A DNA stretch of 64,000 nt, from positions 62,001-126,000 of the forward strand of contig NZ_VDCQ01000007.1 in NCBI RefSeq assembly GCF_006265175.1, written 5' to 3'. Positions 1 through 8,603 of this stretch are shown here, one piece after another. Each line of letters starts with the position of its first letter. The stretch's first letter is position 1. The stretch comes from Paenibacillus hemerocallicola (GTDB lineage: Bacteria; Bacillota; Bacilli; Paenibacillales; NBRC-103111). Below the pieces are notes generated by a model, which had not been told where the DNA came from, searched no databases, and was given only the letters and a program-made list of their open reading frames with translations. The position numbers and the translations under genes were made by a program.

Positions 1-466
1 CGTAAGCCTGATACACCTTATCGTTCTCAGAGATGACTTTCTTGACGCTCGGTTCCATCAGATTGGTCCACGGACCGCTTAACGGCTCCAGAAAATTGTA
101 AGGAATATACTGCGATCCGGCGTTGGTCATGATAAGATCCGGCGCGTCGCCCGTGGAAATCTTGGTCGTTATGATGTTAAGCGCCTGCTCCGGCGGAACC
201 ATATCTATCGTGATTTTATTGCCGGTCTCCGCCTCGTACTTCTTAATAATTTCCGCCAAACCTTCCGATTTGCCCCAATCGTTGTTGACAAGCAGGCGCA
301 TTTCGACCGGTTTTTTAGTGCCTGAAGCGCTTTCATTACCGCCCTCCTTTTTTCCCTGTCCGCCTCCGGTCGCCGTGTCGGACGCGTTTTTGCCGCATGC
401 CGAGACCAACAGTGCAAGTACGAGCATCAGAACCCATGCGAATCTTTTTTTTGATCTGCTCATCAT
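1..466 (-). CDS. Extracellular solute-binding lipoprotein, N-terminal part (runs off left edge)
   Basis: Reading the minus strand from the ATG at 466 gives an open frame to the window edge (about 155 residues). The N-terminus is MMSRSKKRFAWVLMLVLALL followed by a lipobox (VSAC), so the protein should be exported and lipid-anchored. A Gly/Lys/Ser-rich linker follows, then VEMRLLVNNDWGKSEGLAEI and a segment ending DAPDLIMTN, the usual start of a family 1 sugar-type solute-binding protein. An AAGGGGAATGGGG stretch precedes the start. It is divergent from the YesM/YesN pair at 643, a common arrangement in which the pair controls the transporter. The substrate cannot be told from this fragment. 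Confidence 0.85.
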   Translation of the reverse strand, partial: MMSRSKKRFAWVLMLVLALLVSACGKNASDTATGGGQGKKEGGNESASGTKKPVEMRLLVNNDWGKSEGLAEIIKKYEAETGNKITIDMVPPEQALNIITTKISTGDAPDLIMTNAGSQYIPYNFLEPLSGPWTNLMEPSVKKVISENDKVYQAY

Positions 467-642
467 GTCCCCATTCCCCTTCGGTGTATGATTTGTGTGA
501 ACCGGTTACATGTTTATCTTAAACAGCTGCGGAAGCAAGTGAAATAGAAAATCTTCTTTTCATCATCTGGATAATCTTCGCAGTTTCCCGGAAACGGGTA
601 AGTCGGCCGCCAATCGTGTTATAGTGGAAAGGGGGGACTCGA

Positions 643-2403
643 ATGAAGCTCGGCAGGAACCTACAAAACCGTTTCTTTATCTCCTATTCGCTTGTCTTAT
701 TATTGATCGCCGTGTGCGTCAGCGTTCCGATGTATCTGTATCTGCATCGAAACATCGAGCGAAATTTGATCATCTCCATTAACGAGACGGTTACGACGAC
801 AGCCGAACGGCTGGAAAATAGCCGCATGCAGTTCGAGAATATAAGCAACCAGCTGTATTTGGATAAGGACGCCGACGGGAAAACGGTGCTGCAGTATTTG
901 CGGCAAATGTCCGAGAATCCGTTTTCTTTCGAATTTCACCAATCGAGGCGCGCCGTGGAAGGCTTCCTCTTCCTTACTTCGACGATCTATTCCGATATCG
1001 ACAGAATCAGTTTGTATACGGATAACGGCAGCGCGCTTTCCAATCGCTTCGATGTGGATGAACCGTCACTTGCGGCCGTTGGCCGTGCCCGCTTTCATGA
1101 AACCGCTTCCTCCGAAGGGGAGCTCATCATTCGATTTGCCGATTCCGATCCCGTCTTTGCGAAAGAAGCCGTGCCCGTCTTCAGCTTCATTCGCTTGCTG
1201 GCGCCGTTCGAGAACCGGTTTGCGATATTGGAAGCCCAGTATACGGTTAACGAAATTATGCCCGCTGATAAACTGGCGCATATTCAAGGCGCCGTTCTCA
1301 ATGTGTTGGACCGCGACCGGCAGATTTTGTATTCGAGTGGCGACAGCAACTTGACTCCGTACGCGGCGAACTATCAATATGAACAGAAATTGTCCAAATC
1401 AGGTCTGACGATCCAGATCATCGCACCCAAGCATGAGGCGTTTAGGCCGCTTAACGTATTCAGAGACGTGACCATCCTGTCCGTGGCCGCGCTGATCGTT
1501 TTCTCCATGCTCGTGTTTTATTTGCTCTCTCGCGTGCTTACCCTGCCGTTGAAAAAGCTGAAAAAGGCGATTGACTCGATCGATCTTCACGACGGCCAGC
1601 CCGACATCGATAATATGTTCCATATGGATGAAATCGAATCCATCAACCGCTCCTTCCGGCGAATGACCGACCGGTTGCATCATTCCTTGGAGGAGACGAT
1701 CAGGTTTCGGACGCAGCAGCTTCAATCCCATTTCGACGCGCTGCAATCCCAGATCAATCCTCATTTTCTGTTCAATATGCTGGGCGTAATCCAAGCCTCG
1801 GCCGAGAACGGGCACAATGCCCGGGTCGTGCATCTCTGCAGCAATCTGGCCAGCTTCCTGAGCTATTCGATTGCGACCACTTCGCCTGTCACGACGCTGG
1901 ACAAAGAGTTGGCATTTACCGTCAAATATTTGGAGCTGATGCAAAGCCGCTATTTGCACCGGCTGCAATATCGGATAGAAACGGACGAAAGTATGGAGGG
2001 CATCGTCGTTCCGAAGCTGATCCTTCAGCCCTTGGTCGAAAATTGCATTCAACACGGCTTCAGGGAAAGCGGGGAAAGTCTTGAAATCGCGATTATCGGC
2101 AACATGACAGAAAAATCGTGGACGCTCGTTATTCGCGACAACGGATGTGGATTCCCGCAGGCCGAATTGGAGCGGATTCGTACCAGAATCAGCGATTATT
2201 TGCAATCGCTCGATGACGGAGTGCCCGGCGAGAAGCTGACGCTTGGCGGAATGGGCGTCGTGAGTTCATTCGCGCGTCTTCGCTTCCTTTTTCGGGAACA
2301 AATCCATTTCTCCGTCATGAACGGAGAAGACGGCGGGGCCGTCATTCAAATTCAGGGAACGTTAAAGCGCGGAGGGACAGCAGATGAAAATTATGGTAGT
2401 TGA
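643..2403 (+). CDS. YesM-type sensor histidine kinase
   Basis: Membrane sensor kinase of 586 residues. There is a transmembrane helix at about residues 11-33, an extracytoplasmic sensor region of about 240 residues, a second helix near 277-299, then a HAMP-like linker. The His_kinase motif LQSQINPHFLFNM places the phosphorylated His at about 374. A HATPase domain follows with N-box LVENCIQHGF and G-box DNGCGF. The start is preceded by AAAGGGGGG. The gene overlaps the downstream response regulator by 20 bp, so the two are translationally coupled. The signal is unknown; by family it probably senses the ligand of the divergent solute-binding protein or its transporter. Confidence 0.93.
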   Translation: MKLGRNLQNRFFISYSLVLLLIAVCVSVPMYLYLHRNIERNLIISINETVTTTAERLENSRMQFENISNQLYLDKDADGKTVLQYLRQMSENPFSFEFHQSRRAVEGFLFLTSTIYSDIDRISLYTDNGSALSNRFDVDEPSLAAVGRARFHETASSEGELIIRFADSDPVFAKEAVPVFSFIRLLAPFENRFAILEAQYTVNEIMPADKLAHIQGAVLNVLDRDRQILYSSGDSNLTPYAANYQYEQKLSKSGLTIQIIAPKHEAFRPLNVFRDVTILSVAALIVFSMLVFYLLSRVLTLPLKKLKKAIDSIDLHDGQPDIDNMFHMDEIESINRSFRRMTDRLHHSLEETIRFRTQQLQSHFDALQSQINPHFLFNMLGVIQASAENGHNARVVHLCSNLASFLSYSIATTSPVTTLDKELAFTVKYLELMQSRYLHRLQYRIETDESMEGIVVPKLILQPLVENCIQHGFRESGESLEIAIIGNMTEKSWTLVIRDNGCGFPQAELERIRTRISDYLQSLDDGVPGEKLTLGGMGVVSSFARLRFLFREQIHFSVMNGEDGGAVIQIQGTLKRGGTADENYGS

Positions 2404-3943
2404 TGACGAGCCGTTCTTTCTGGAGCAACTGAAACAAATTATCGGCGCCTACGCCCGGGAGGAAGGCGTTCCGATTGAGGTCATAGACGAATGCTACAAC
2501 GGCAGGGAAGCGCTGAGACGAATTTCGGAGACGCTGCCCGACGCCGTGATTTCGGATATCCGCATGTCGGCCATGGACGGCATCGAATTGGCAAGAACGA
2601 TACAGGAACGGTGGCCCAATCTACCCGTTGTCATTATTAGCGGGTATCCCTCTTTCGATTACGCCAGGGAAGCGATGCGCAGCAACGTCGTGGATTACTT
2701 GCTGAAGCCGATCGATTCCGCGGCGCTTAAGAACGTGCTCGGCAAACTGCTGAGAAAGGTCGAAAACGAAAAGGTCGACCAGCTTGGGAAAATGATGCAG
2801 CTTTTGATCCGATCATCTAAGGAGCCGCCTGCGGCGGCGATTCGCGAATTGTCCGAAGCGATTCCAAGTTTTCGCGCCGTAATCGTCAAAAATTTGATGT
2901 CGCAATCAAATCCCTTCTTGTCGGGATCGCCTTACGATTATGAAGATACCGCTTTCCGCTCCTCGCTCCGGCACTTGCTGCAAACGAACGAAGAGGCGTG
3001 GCGCTTCTCTTCGGATCACAACAAATATTTTATTATCATCATGAAGGTTCGTCATGACGATCCGTTAAGATGGCAGGAGATATTGCGGCATATTCAGCGT
3101 TTCTTCCGGCATTCGAGCCGCATTGCGCCTTCTCTGGTCTGTTCCCGGCTCCTGCGCGATTGGTCCCTGCTGTCCGCCCATATTCCCGAACTGATCAAGT
3201 ATTTGTATGAGCATACGGTCATCGGGCGGTCCCGGCTTATTTTTCACCCCGATTGGCAAGAAGCGATTCCTGACGAAACCTTTCAATCCGAATTGAACCA
3301 GATAGACGAAATACGCCTGACTTCTCTGTACCAGCGCAGAAATTGGAAAGACTTAAAGGCATTAATCGACGAATGGATAAACGGCTGGGAAGCCCGGCAA
3401 GCGCCTGCCGTAAAAGTCGAAATCAGTCTGAAGCATATCGTTCGGCTTCTGACGCAGCAGAAACTTGCGCAGACCGGCGAACGCTTGATCCTCGATAGCC
3501 GGGTGGAAGAAATTATCGATGTTGTTCAGTCCCATGAAGAATTGACGGAAGCCTTCTGGACGATCCTGAAGAAAGGATTTGTTATGGAGGAAGCCCAGGA
3601 GAAAGACCGGGATGAACTTCGGCTTATCTTCGACCGGATCGAGAGTTATATTAATAACCATCTTGGCCGGCCGTTAACCTTAAATGAACTGGCCGATAAG
3701 TTTTATGTATCCGTATCCACTTTGTGCAATCTGTTTCGGGATTACAGCGGCAAGTCGTTCGTCGAATACGTCACCGCGCTTCGCGTAGAACGGGCACAGG
3801 AATTTATGCGAGCTTATCCCAAGATGCTGAACAAGGAAATTGCCGAACTGGTCGGTTATCCGGATCAAAATTACTTCAGCAGAGTATTCAAATCGGTCGC
3901 AGGCGTATCCCCCACCGATTATCGGGCCAGTCTCTCCCGGTAG
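2384..3943 (+). CDS. YesN-type response regulator with AraC DNA-binding domain
   Basis: Response regulator of 519 residues. The receiver domain has the acidic pair VVDDEP at the N-terminus, the phospho-acceptor Asp at about 58 in VISDIRMSAMDG, and the conserved Lys in DYLLKPID. A long middle region of no clear family follows. The C-terminal 100 residues form the double helix-turn-helix of AraC/XylS regulators (NELADKFYVSVSTLCNLFRD, then GYPDQNYFSRVFKSVAGVSP). The ribosome site GGAGGG lies inside the end of the kinase gene. Likely an activator of transport genes, probably the divergent lipoprotein operon at the left edge. Confidence 0.93.
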   Translation: MKIMVVDDEPFFLEQLKQIIGAYAREEGVPIEVIDECYNGREALRRISETLPDAVISDIRMSAMDGIELARTIQERWPNLPVVIISGYPSFDYAREAMRSNVVDYLLKPIDSAALKNVLGKLLRKVENEKVDQLGKMMQLLIRSSKEPPAAAIRELSEAIPSFRAVIVKNLMSQSNPFLSGSPYDYEDTAFRSSLRHLLQTNEEAWRFSSDHNKYFIIIMKVRHDDPLRWQEILRHIQRFFRHSSRIAPSLVCSRLLRDWSLLSAHIPELIKYLYEHTVIGRSRLIFHPDWQEAIPDETFQSELNQIDEIRLTSLYQRRNWKDLKALIDEWINGWEARQAPAVKVEISLKHIVRLLTQQKLAQTGERLILDSRVEEIIDVVQSHEELTEAFWTILKKGFVMEEAQEKDRDELRLIFDRIESYINNHLGRPLTLNELADKFYVSVSTLCNLFRDYSGKSFVEYVTALRVERAQEFMRAYPKMLNKEIAELVGYPDQNYFSRVFKSVAGVSPTDYRASLSR

Positions 3944-4091
3944 CTCTTAATCTTTTGTTGCTCAAGTTGATCATCATCGTCCTCGATCGCTTTTTTAGTT
4001 TCTCATATTCTGCTTCTAATTCTTTGAGCTTCGCGTGCTGCTCATTAGCCGGTTCCTCTAAACCCATCTTGGCACGGCCATTCGCAATCGC
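3919..4091 (-). pseudogene. Possible decayed coiled-coil coding fragment with a slippery A6 run
   Basis: On the minus strand this stretch reads AIANGRAKMGLEEPANEQ and then a charged heptad-like segment ending EAEYEKLKK. At 3990-3997 the codons CTA AAA AAG form an A_AAA_AAG heptamer. A -1 shift there continues into AIEDDDDQLEQQKIKSYRER, to a stop at 3919-3921 inside the end of the response regulator gene. There is a stop immediately upstream and no ribosome site in this frame. The composition looks like a real coiled coil rather than a shadow, but I cannot name a family. It could be a decayed gene whose frame was broken at the A run. Confidence 0.25.
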
Positions 4092-4983
4092 TTACACAAA
4101 ACACTGTGTCCTCCTATCAAATTTTCGGATAGGATCAGTGGCAAACGTATCCGGGAAAATGGGCCAACCGGATGGACGACAAAGAGGTTCACGTATGCAT
4201 GCCATGCTGCTGCCAGGTTGCATAAAGCATTGTTGCAAAGACCGGCAAAGAGACATGTGCCGACTGGCGAGCTACTTTTGTTCAGGTAGTTCTGAACGAT
4301 TTGCGGACGCTCGCCAAGACATCCCGAGTCGACAACTAATCACTCAGTTCGCACCGTAGTGACCATAGTCTGTTGTTATAGTTACCCGTATGTGAAAAGC
4401 ACTTGCCCACAAGCATAGATTTCGCTGAAGTTCTTGTCCCCCGACAAAAGCAGAATGGTTTCGATGATTCGTTTAACAATAACCGTATAAAAATAAAGAA
4501 GCCCCAGAAAGGGGCTTCTTTATTTTTATACGCCAGCAGGGACATTCAACGATCCGCGGCAGTAGTTAATTCGGCCTTGGCAGCTGTGTACGAATAAGCA
4601 ACCGTATCGATATTTCGTGAAAGCCTGTACAGTGGCAATAGGCTGAATTATTGCACGAATTCCCTAACACTTTGATCAATACCTACCCCGCCGCTACCGA
4701 CTATACCGTACGTGGTATGTTGTACAGAGTTTGTTATCGTTTGAACATAAACGCTTGTGCTTGTCCCATTGCGGTTTTTATACATTGTGATCCTCGATCC
4801 CTTATCTTCAGTGGCATAAGATAAGGGATCGGCGCTGTAGAGCGCTTAAACTCTATAGACACCCGGCCGGCCCCCCCACCCTTCCCCATCGTTAGCTTCC
4901 AACAGCTGAGCGTAACAGCTCGCTCAGCCCAGTGATTAAGTCCCACCTCTAATTCGCCCGCGCCCCGGTAACCTGCCTCCTGA
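4092..4983. other. Gene-poor spacer
   Basis: I find no convincing gene here: the open frames are short, lack ribosome sites and have no recognisable motifs. It holds the perfect terminator at 4486-4530 and a 14-bp inverted repeat (4795-4808 pairing with 4818-4831, 9-base loop, no T-run). It is flanked by apparent gene remnants on both sides, so it looks like decayed sequence left after rearrangement. Confidence 0.6.
4486..4530. terminator. Perfect 20-bp inverted repeat, bidirectional terminator
   Basis: Arms 4486-4505 and 4511-4530 are exact reverse complements around an AGAAA loop. Each has a GC-rich core (GAAGCCCC/GGGGCTTC) with A-rich 5' and T-rich 3' flanks, so the hairpin can end transcription from either side. 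It is about 540 bp past the response regulator stop codon. Confidence 0.85.
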
Positions 4984-5160
4984 TCACTTAATAAGTGGAC
5001 TGGAAGCATCCTTTTGCGTATCTAGGAACGGGACGACGATCGAGAGCAACAATTCGGTCTTCTCCAGTACCGTGAGATGCGTTGTGGGAGGGAGTACGGC
5101 CAATTGGGATGCAGGGAGTCCGATCAACGGGACGGCAAGTTGCGAAGCTGCGAACCGAAG
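4984..5160 (-). pseudogene. C-terminal remnant of an alpha/beta hydrolase
   Basis: The minus strand directly after the rhodanese stop codon reads AASQLAVPLIGLPASQLAVL, then PPTTHLTVLEKTELLLSIVV and PFLDTQ, ending in TGA at 4984-4986. The pattern of a His in P-x-T-T-H-x-T followed by a hydrophobic helix and PFLD is what I know from the C-termini of bacillary alpha/beta hydrolases. The rest of the gene, including any Ser nucleophile elbow, is absent. It shares the reading frame of the preceding rhodanese gene, separated from it only by the stop TAG. Probably left by a deletion. Confidence 0.45.
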
Positions 5161-5994
5161 CTAAACCGACACTTCAGTATCCTCGTCATTGCCCCACTCC
5201 TCCCAGGCTCCCTCGTACGGCCTTACATCTGGAAAATCGAGCAATCGGAGTACGAAATAAGTATGGGCTCCCCGAGAGTTGAGCTGGCAATACGGTACAA
5301 TTGTCAGCTCTCTACGGACGCCGACCTGGGCCAGCTGTTTCTCCAGCACGGCAGCCGGTTTGAAGCGGGGCACGCCGTCCGGCTCGTTCAAGGCAAGCGC
5401 CGATTTCCATTCTAGCCAAGCCGCTCCCGGAATATGGCCACCTTTGCGATTGTTCCACTTGTTCGCGCCCGAATACTCCTCGGCGGACCGTACATCCAGA
5501 AGCAGACTGTTCGTCAGTCCCTCCTGAATGTTCTGCTTCGTCGTAATTCGTGCGGGATGCGCGACTGCTTCACTCCAGTCGCCGCGTTTCGCGGGCGGCA
5601 CTTCTTCGGTTACCTGTTTTCCCGCCGCCTTCCAAGCGGTGAAGCCGCCATCCAACAGCTTAACTCGGTCACGCAGTCCATAATATTCCAGATCGTAGAA
5701 TACGCGGGCGGCAAGTGCACTTTTACCGTCGTCATAGAGGACAACCGTGCTGTCTCCACGCAGCCCGACACGTTCCAACGCAACACGGGCCGTCTCAAGC
5801 GGTACGATCTCGATCGCACCGGGATGTTTCAGCAAATCGGACTGCAGATGACGCGCTCCGGGGATATGCTCCTGTTCATAGCCTTCATTGCGAACATCGA
5901 GCAGCAGCAAATCCGGTTGCTGGAGGCGCTCCTCCAACCATTCGATGTCGGCAAGCAGTTCGTAGTTCGGGTAAGCGTTTTGCGATTCAACCAT
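5161..5994 (-). CDS. Two-domain rhodanese-type sulfurtransferase
   Basis: Protein of 277 residues with two rhodanese domains, the architecture of thiosulfate and 3-mercaptopyruvate sulfurtransferases. The N-terminal domain (LLLDVRNEGYEQEHIPGARH) has Asp-Asp where a catalytic Cys would sit, as expected for the inactive half. The C-terminal domain has LLLDVRSAEEYSG, GGHIPGA and the active loop YCQLNSRGAHT with one Cys. This loop differs from the usual CGSGVTA or CRxGxRS loops, so the sulfur donor is uncertain. AAGGAG lies 10 bases before the ATG at 5994. It is the last gene of a minus-strand operon with an Lpl-type importer and an amidohydrolase, which suggests handling of sulfur released from an imported compound. 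Confidence 0.88.
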   Translation of the reverse strand: MVESQNAYPNYELLADIEWLEERLQQPDLLLLDVRNEGYEQEHIPGARHLQSDLLKHPGAIEIVPLETARVALERVGLRGDSTVVLYDDGKSALAARVFYDLEYYGLRDRVKLLDGGFTAWKAAGKQVTEEVPPAKRGDWSEAVAHPARITTKQNIQEGLTNSLLLDVRSAEEYSGANKWNNRKGGHIPGAAWLEWKSALALNEPDGVPRFKPAAVLEKQLAQVGVRRELTIVPYCQLNSRGAHTYFVLRLLDFPDVRPYEGAWEEWGNDEDTEVSV

Positions 5995-6036
5995 CTTTGC
6001 GTTGCTCCTTTTTCGTCTGGAATTTCGGAAATGGAT

Positions 6037-7668
6037 TCAGCTTTTCAAATTGCGTTGATAAGCCGAGTTGTACAATTTCATATATTCGTCCAAGCCTAAC
6101 TTTTTGAAGTTGTCGATAAATTTGTCCCACTCCGAGAAAGGAAGATCCCCAAAAATAAATTTGGCTTCCATTTCGGTCACGTAGGTGTTCAGATCTTTAT
6201 CCAGCACTTGTATTCTTGTATTTTCCTCAGGCGTATAGTTAAAGACAGGCCAAACTTCCTTCAAAATGTCCGCTTTCACTTTATCGGTAGCTGCGGTTGC
6301 CGACGGCAGGCTCTCTGCGCCTTTAAAAAACTTTTGCATGACAAGCGAAGGATACCGACCTCCAGGCCATGTCAAATATTGAATCAACGCCTGTTCCAAC
6401 GTTAGTCCCTTCGGATTGTTTTTGATCTCATCGACATAATCCACGGAACCGTCCGGCAGTTCTTTATAGGTGACGTCCTTGAAACCCATCAGGAACATCT
6501 TGATGCCTTCTTCGCCATAGAAGTGGTCGATCCAGCGGACCGTCGCTTCCGGATGCTTGTTTTGGTTGGTTATTACGAACGAACCGGGATAAGACACTCG
6601 CGGTCTGGTCAACGAGAATAAATGATCCCCGTGAGGCCCCGTATACGCCAGGCCTCCGATATACGAGTTTTGATTCATCACGGTTTGCGGATTGGTGGTG
6701 ATTATGGCTCCATAAAGTCCTTGCGAGCCTTTCGAAACAAATTCGGTGCTCTTGATCGTGAAGATGTCCTTATCGATCAAGCCTTCCTGATAAAGCTTAT
6801 GGATAAATTGCAGCAATTCTTTATACCGGGGGTCCGTCGGGATAAACCGGATGTTATTCGTTTTTGTATCCACATCCACGAGGTTATGAGCGGCTCCCCT
6901 GTTGCCAAGTCCCCACGATCCTCTCAAATACTGCACAATAGGAGTGATTCCGGCGCTGCCGAAAGGAACTTCATCCAGTTTGCCATTGCCGTTCAGATCG
7001 GTCGTCTTGACGGCCTTCAAATATTGGTAAAACTCGTCCGTCGTTTTGGGCTCGGGCAGCTTCAATTTGTCCAGCCACTCTTTATTCAGCCACATTTTGT
7101 TGTTGGTGATGGCCGTCGTGAAATCAGGATCGACCGAAGTCGGGAACGAGTAAATATTGCCATCCGTCATGGTAACCGCTCTTTTGATTTCAGGATATTT
7201 CTCCAATAGTTTTTTGAAATTCGGCGCATGCTTGTCAATTAAATCGTTAAGCTTAATAAATACGCCCTGACCTCCGTATTTCAATAGATCCGTGGAAGGA
7301 AACTGTGCCGTATGAAAGGCATCCGGCAATTGGTTGCTGGTGAGGACGAGATTACGTTTCTCCGCGACAATCTCGAACGGAACCATTTCAAAGCTTACCT
7401 GGATGTCGGTCATCTTCGCGTATTCTTTCCATAGCATGACTTCATTCCAGTTGGGCGCGGTTGCAGCCGATTTTCCGGCAAAAATTTTCAACGAAATCGG
7501 TTCCTTCGTAATCGGAAAACCGGTCGCATTCAGATTCTGAACGGGAGTATCCGTCGTTTTCGGTTGCTCGTTCTGTCCGCTCTTATTGTTCGGAGTCGCA
7601 TTGCAGCCGACAAGACCGGTCGCCAAAGTCAAGGACAGCATACCGGTGAACATTTTCCTTTTTTTCAT
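6037..7668 (-). CDS. LplA/YtcQ-type extracellular solute-binding lipoprotein
   Basis: Lipoprotein of 543 residues. The signal peptide ends in a lipobox (LVGC), followed by an Asn/Lys/Gly/Thr linker. The mature part has features of the large family 1 receptors that work with LplB/LplC permeases: LNGNGKLDEVPFG, RWIDHFYGEEG and a C-terminal LPFSEWDKFIDNFKKLGLDE. An excellent SD (GGAGG) sits nine bases before the ATG. It is the fourth gene of an operon after amidohydrolase, LplB-like and LplC-like genes. The family usually binds oligosaccharides, but the substrate is not readable here. Confidence 0.92.
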   Translation of the reverse strand: MKKRKMFTGMLSLTLATGLVGCNATPNNKSGQNEQPKTTDTPVQNLNATGFPITKEPISLKIFAGKSAATAPNWNEVMLWKEYAKMTDIQVSFEMVPFEIVAEKRNLVLTSNQLPDAFHTAQFPSTDLLKYGGQGVFIKLNDLIDKHAPNFKKLLEKYPEIKRAVTMTDGNIYSFPTSVDPDFTTAITNNKMWLNKEWLDKLKLPEPKTTDEFYQYLKAVKTTDLNGNGKLDEVPFGSAGITPIVQYLRGSWGLGNRGAAHNLVDVDTKTNNIRFIPTDPRYKELLQFIHKLYQEGLIDKDIFTIKSTEFVSKGSQGLYGAIITTNPQTVMNQNSYIGGLAYTGPHGDHLFSLTRPRVSYPGSFVITNQNKHPEATVRWIDHFYGEEGIKMFLMGFKDVTYKELPDGSVDYVDEIKNNPKGLTLEQALIQYLTWPGGRYPSLVMQKFFKGAESLPSATAATDKVKADILKEVWPVFNYTPEENTRIQVLDKDLNTYVTEMEAKFIFGDLPFSEWDKFIDNFKKLGLDEYMKLYNSAYQRNLKS

Positions 7669-7694
7669 AAGTGACTTACCTCCAGATGTTGTAG

Positions 7695-8603
7695 TTATCC
7701 CTTTATAGCGCCTATAAAAATCCCTTTAACGAAATATTTTTGCAAAAAGGGGTATAAAAGGAGCACAGGCAAATTGGCAGCGATGACTGCGGCGTATTTG
7801 ACCGATTCCGCGTTCAGAAGTTGCTTCATCAAGGAATCGTCCCCAAGCGACACCATATCCTGCAAATCGTTTTGAACCAGTATTTCCCTCAATAAAAGCT
7901 GCAAAGGATACATCGTGCGGTTATTCAAATAAAGCATCGCATTAAAATAAGCATTCCAATGCGCTACGCTGTAAAAAAGAATCATGACGGCAACAATGGG
8001 CATGGACAGAGGCAGTACGACTCTCCACAGCAGCTTGAGATTGCTGCACCCGTCAATGGAAGCGGCTTCCTGCACCTCGGCGGGTATGGTTGTTTGAAAA
8101 TAAGTTCTCATAATGATCACATTGACAACCGAAACGGCGTTAGGGAGAAGCATCGCCCAGATCGTATTAATCATGCCGAGATCCCGGATCAGCAAATAAG
8201 TCGGAATCATGCCTCCGCTAAAAAACATGGTGAACAACAGGAATGCGGTTATGGTCTGCCGACCCTTGAAATCTTTTCGCGACAACGGATAAGCCGCGCA
8301 TATGGTTAACACCAAGTTGATCGCGGTACCGGTTACGGTATAGAAGACCGTATTGATAAAGCCCCGCTGCAGTTCCGTATTTTTCAATATCTTTTCATAG
8401 CCTGCAAAATGGACGCCCTTGGGCATCAGCAATACCTCTCCCGTCACTACGGACTGCGGGTTGCTTATGGAAGCGATGATGATAAAAAACAAAGGGTATA
8501 ACACGATCAATGCAACAAAACTGAGTACGATCGTAATGGACAGGTTGAAAAGCTTGTCTTCTCGCCAGATGCCGTACAAAGTATATCCTCCCTTTCTTAC
8601 CAT
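7695..8603 (-). CDS. LplC/YtcP-type ABC transporter permease
   Basis: Inner-membrane permease of about 302 residues, binding-protein-dependent transport family. About six hydrophobic helices are visible, and the EAA loop reads EAASIDGCSNLKLLWRVVLP. It ends YPFLQKYFVKGIFIGAIKG, the characteristic C-terminus of LplC homologues. The ATG at 8603 overlaps the end of the LplB-like gene by 7 bp but has no SD. A TTG at 8579 is preceded by AAGGGAGG with seven-base spacing and may be the true start. Works with the 8597-9562 permease and the 6037-7668 receptor; the ATPase must come from elsewhere, as is usual for Lpl systems sharing an MsmX-type ATPase. Confidence 0.92.
   Translation of the reverse strand: MVRKGGYTLYGIWREDKLFNLSITIVLSFVALIVLYPLFFIIIASISNPQSVVTGEVLLMPKGVHFAGYEKILKNTELQRGFINTVFYTVTGTAINLVLTICAAYPLSRKDFKGRQTITAFLLFTMFFSGGMIPTYLLIRDLGMINTIWAMLLPNAVSVVNVIIMRTYFQTTIPAEVQEAASIDGCSNLKLLWRVVLPLSMPIVAVMILFYSVAHWNAYFNAMLYLNNRTMYPLQLLLREILVQNDLQDMVSLGDDSLMKQLLNAESVKYAAVIAANLPVLLLYPFLQKYFVKGIFIGAIKG

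Noticed and set aside
1399-2205. Long open frame antisense to the first histidine kinase
   Set aside because: It is a shadow of the kinase gene: no SD, Arg/Gln/His-rich composition and no recognisable motif.
4795-4831. 14-bp inverted repeat in the spacer as a terminator
   Set aside because: There is no T-run on either side and no gene ending nearby. It could be a remnant of a mobile element but has no transposase.
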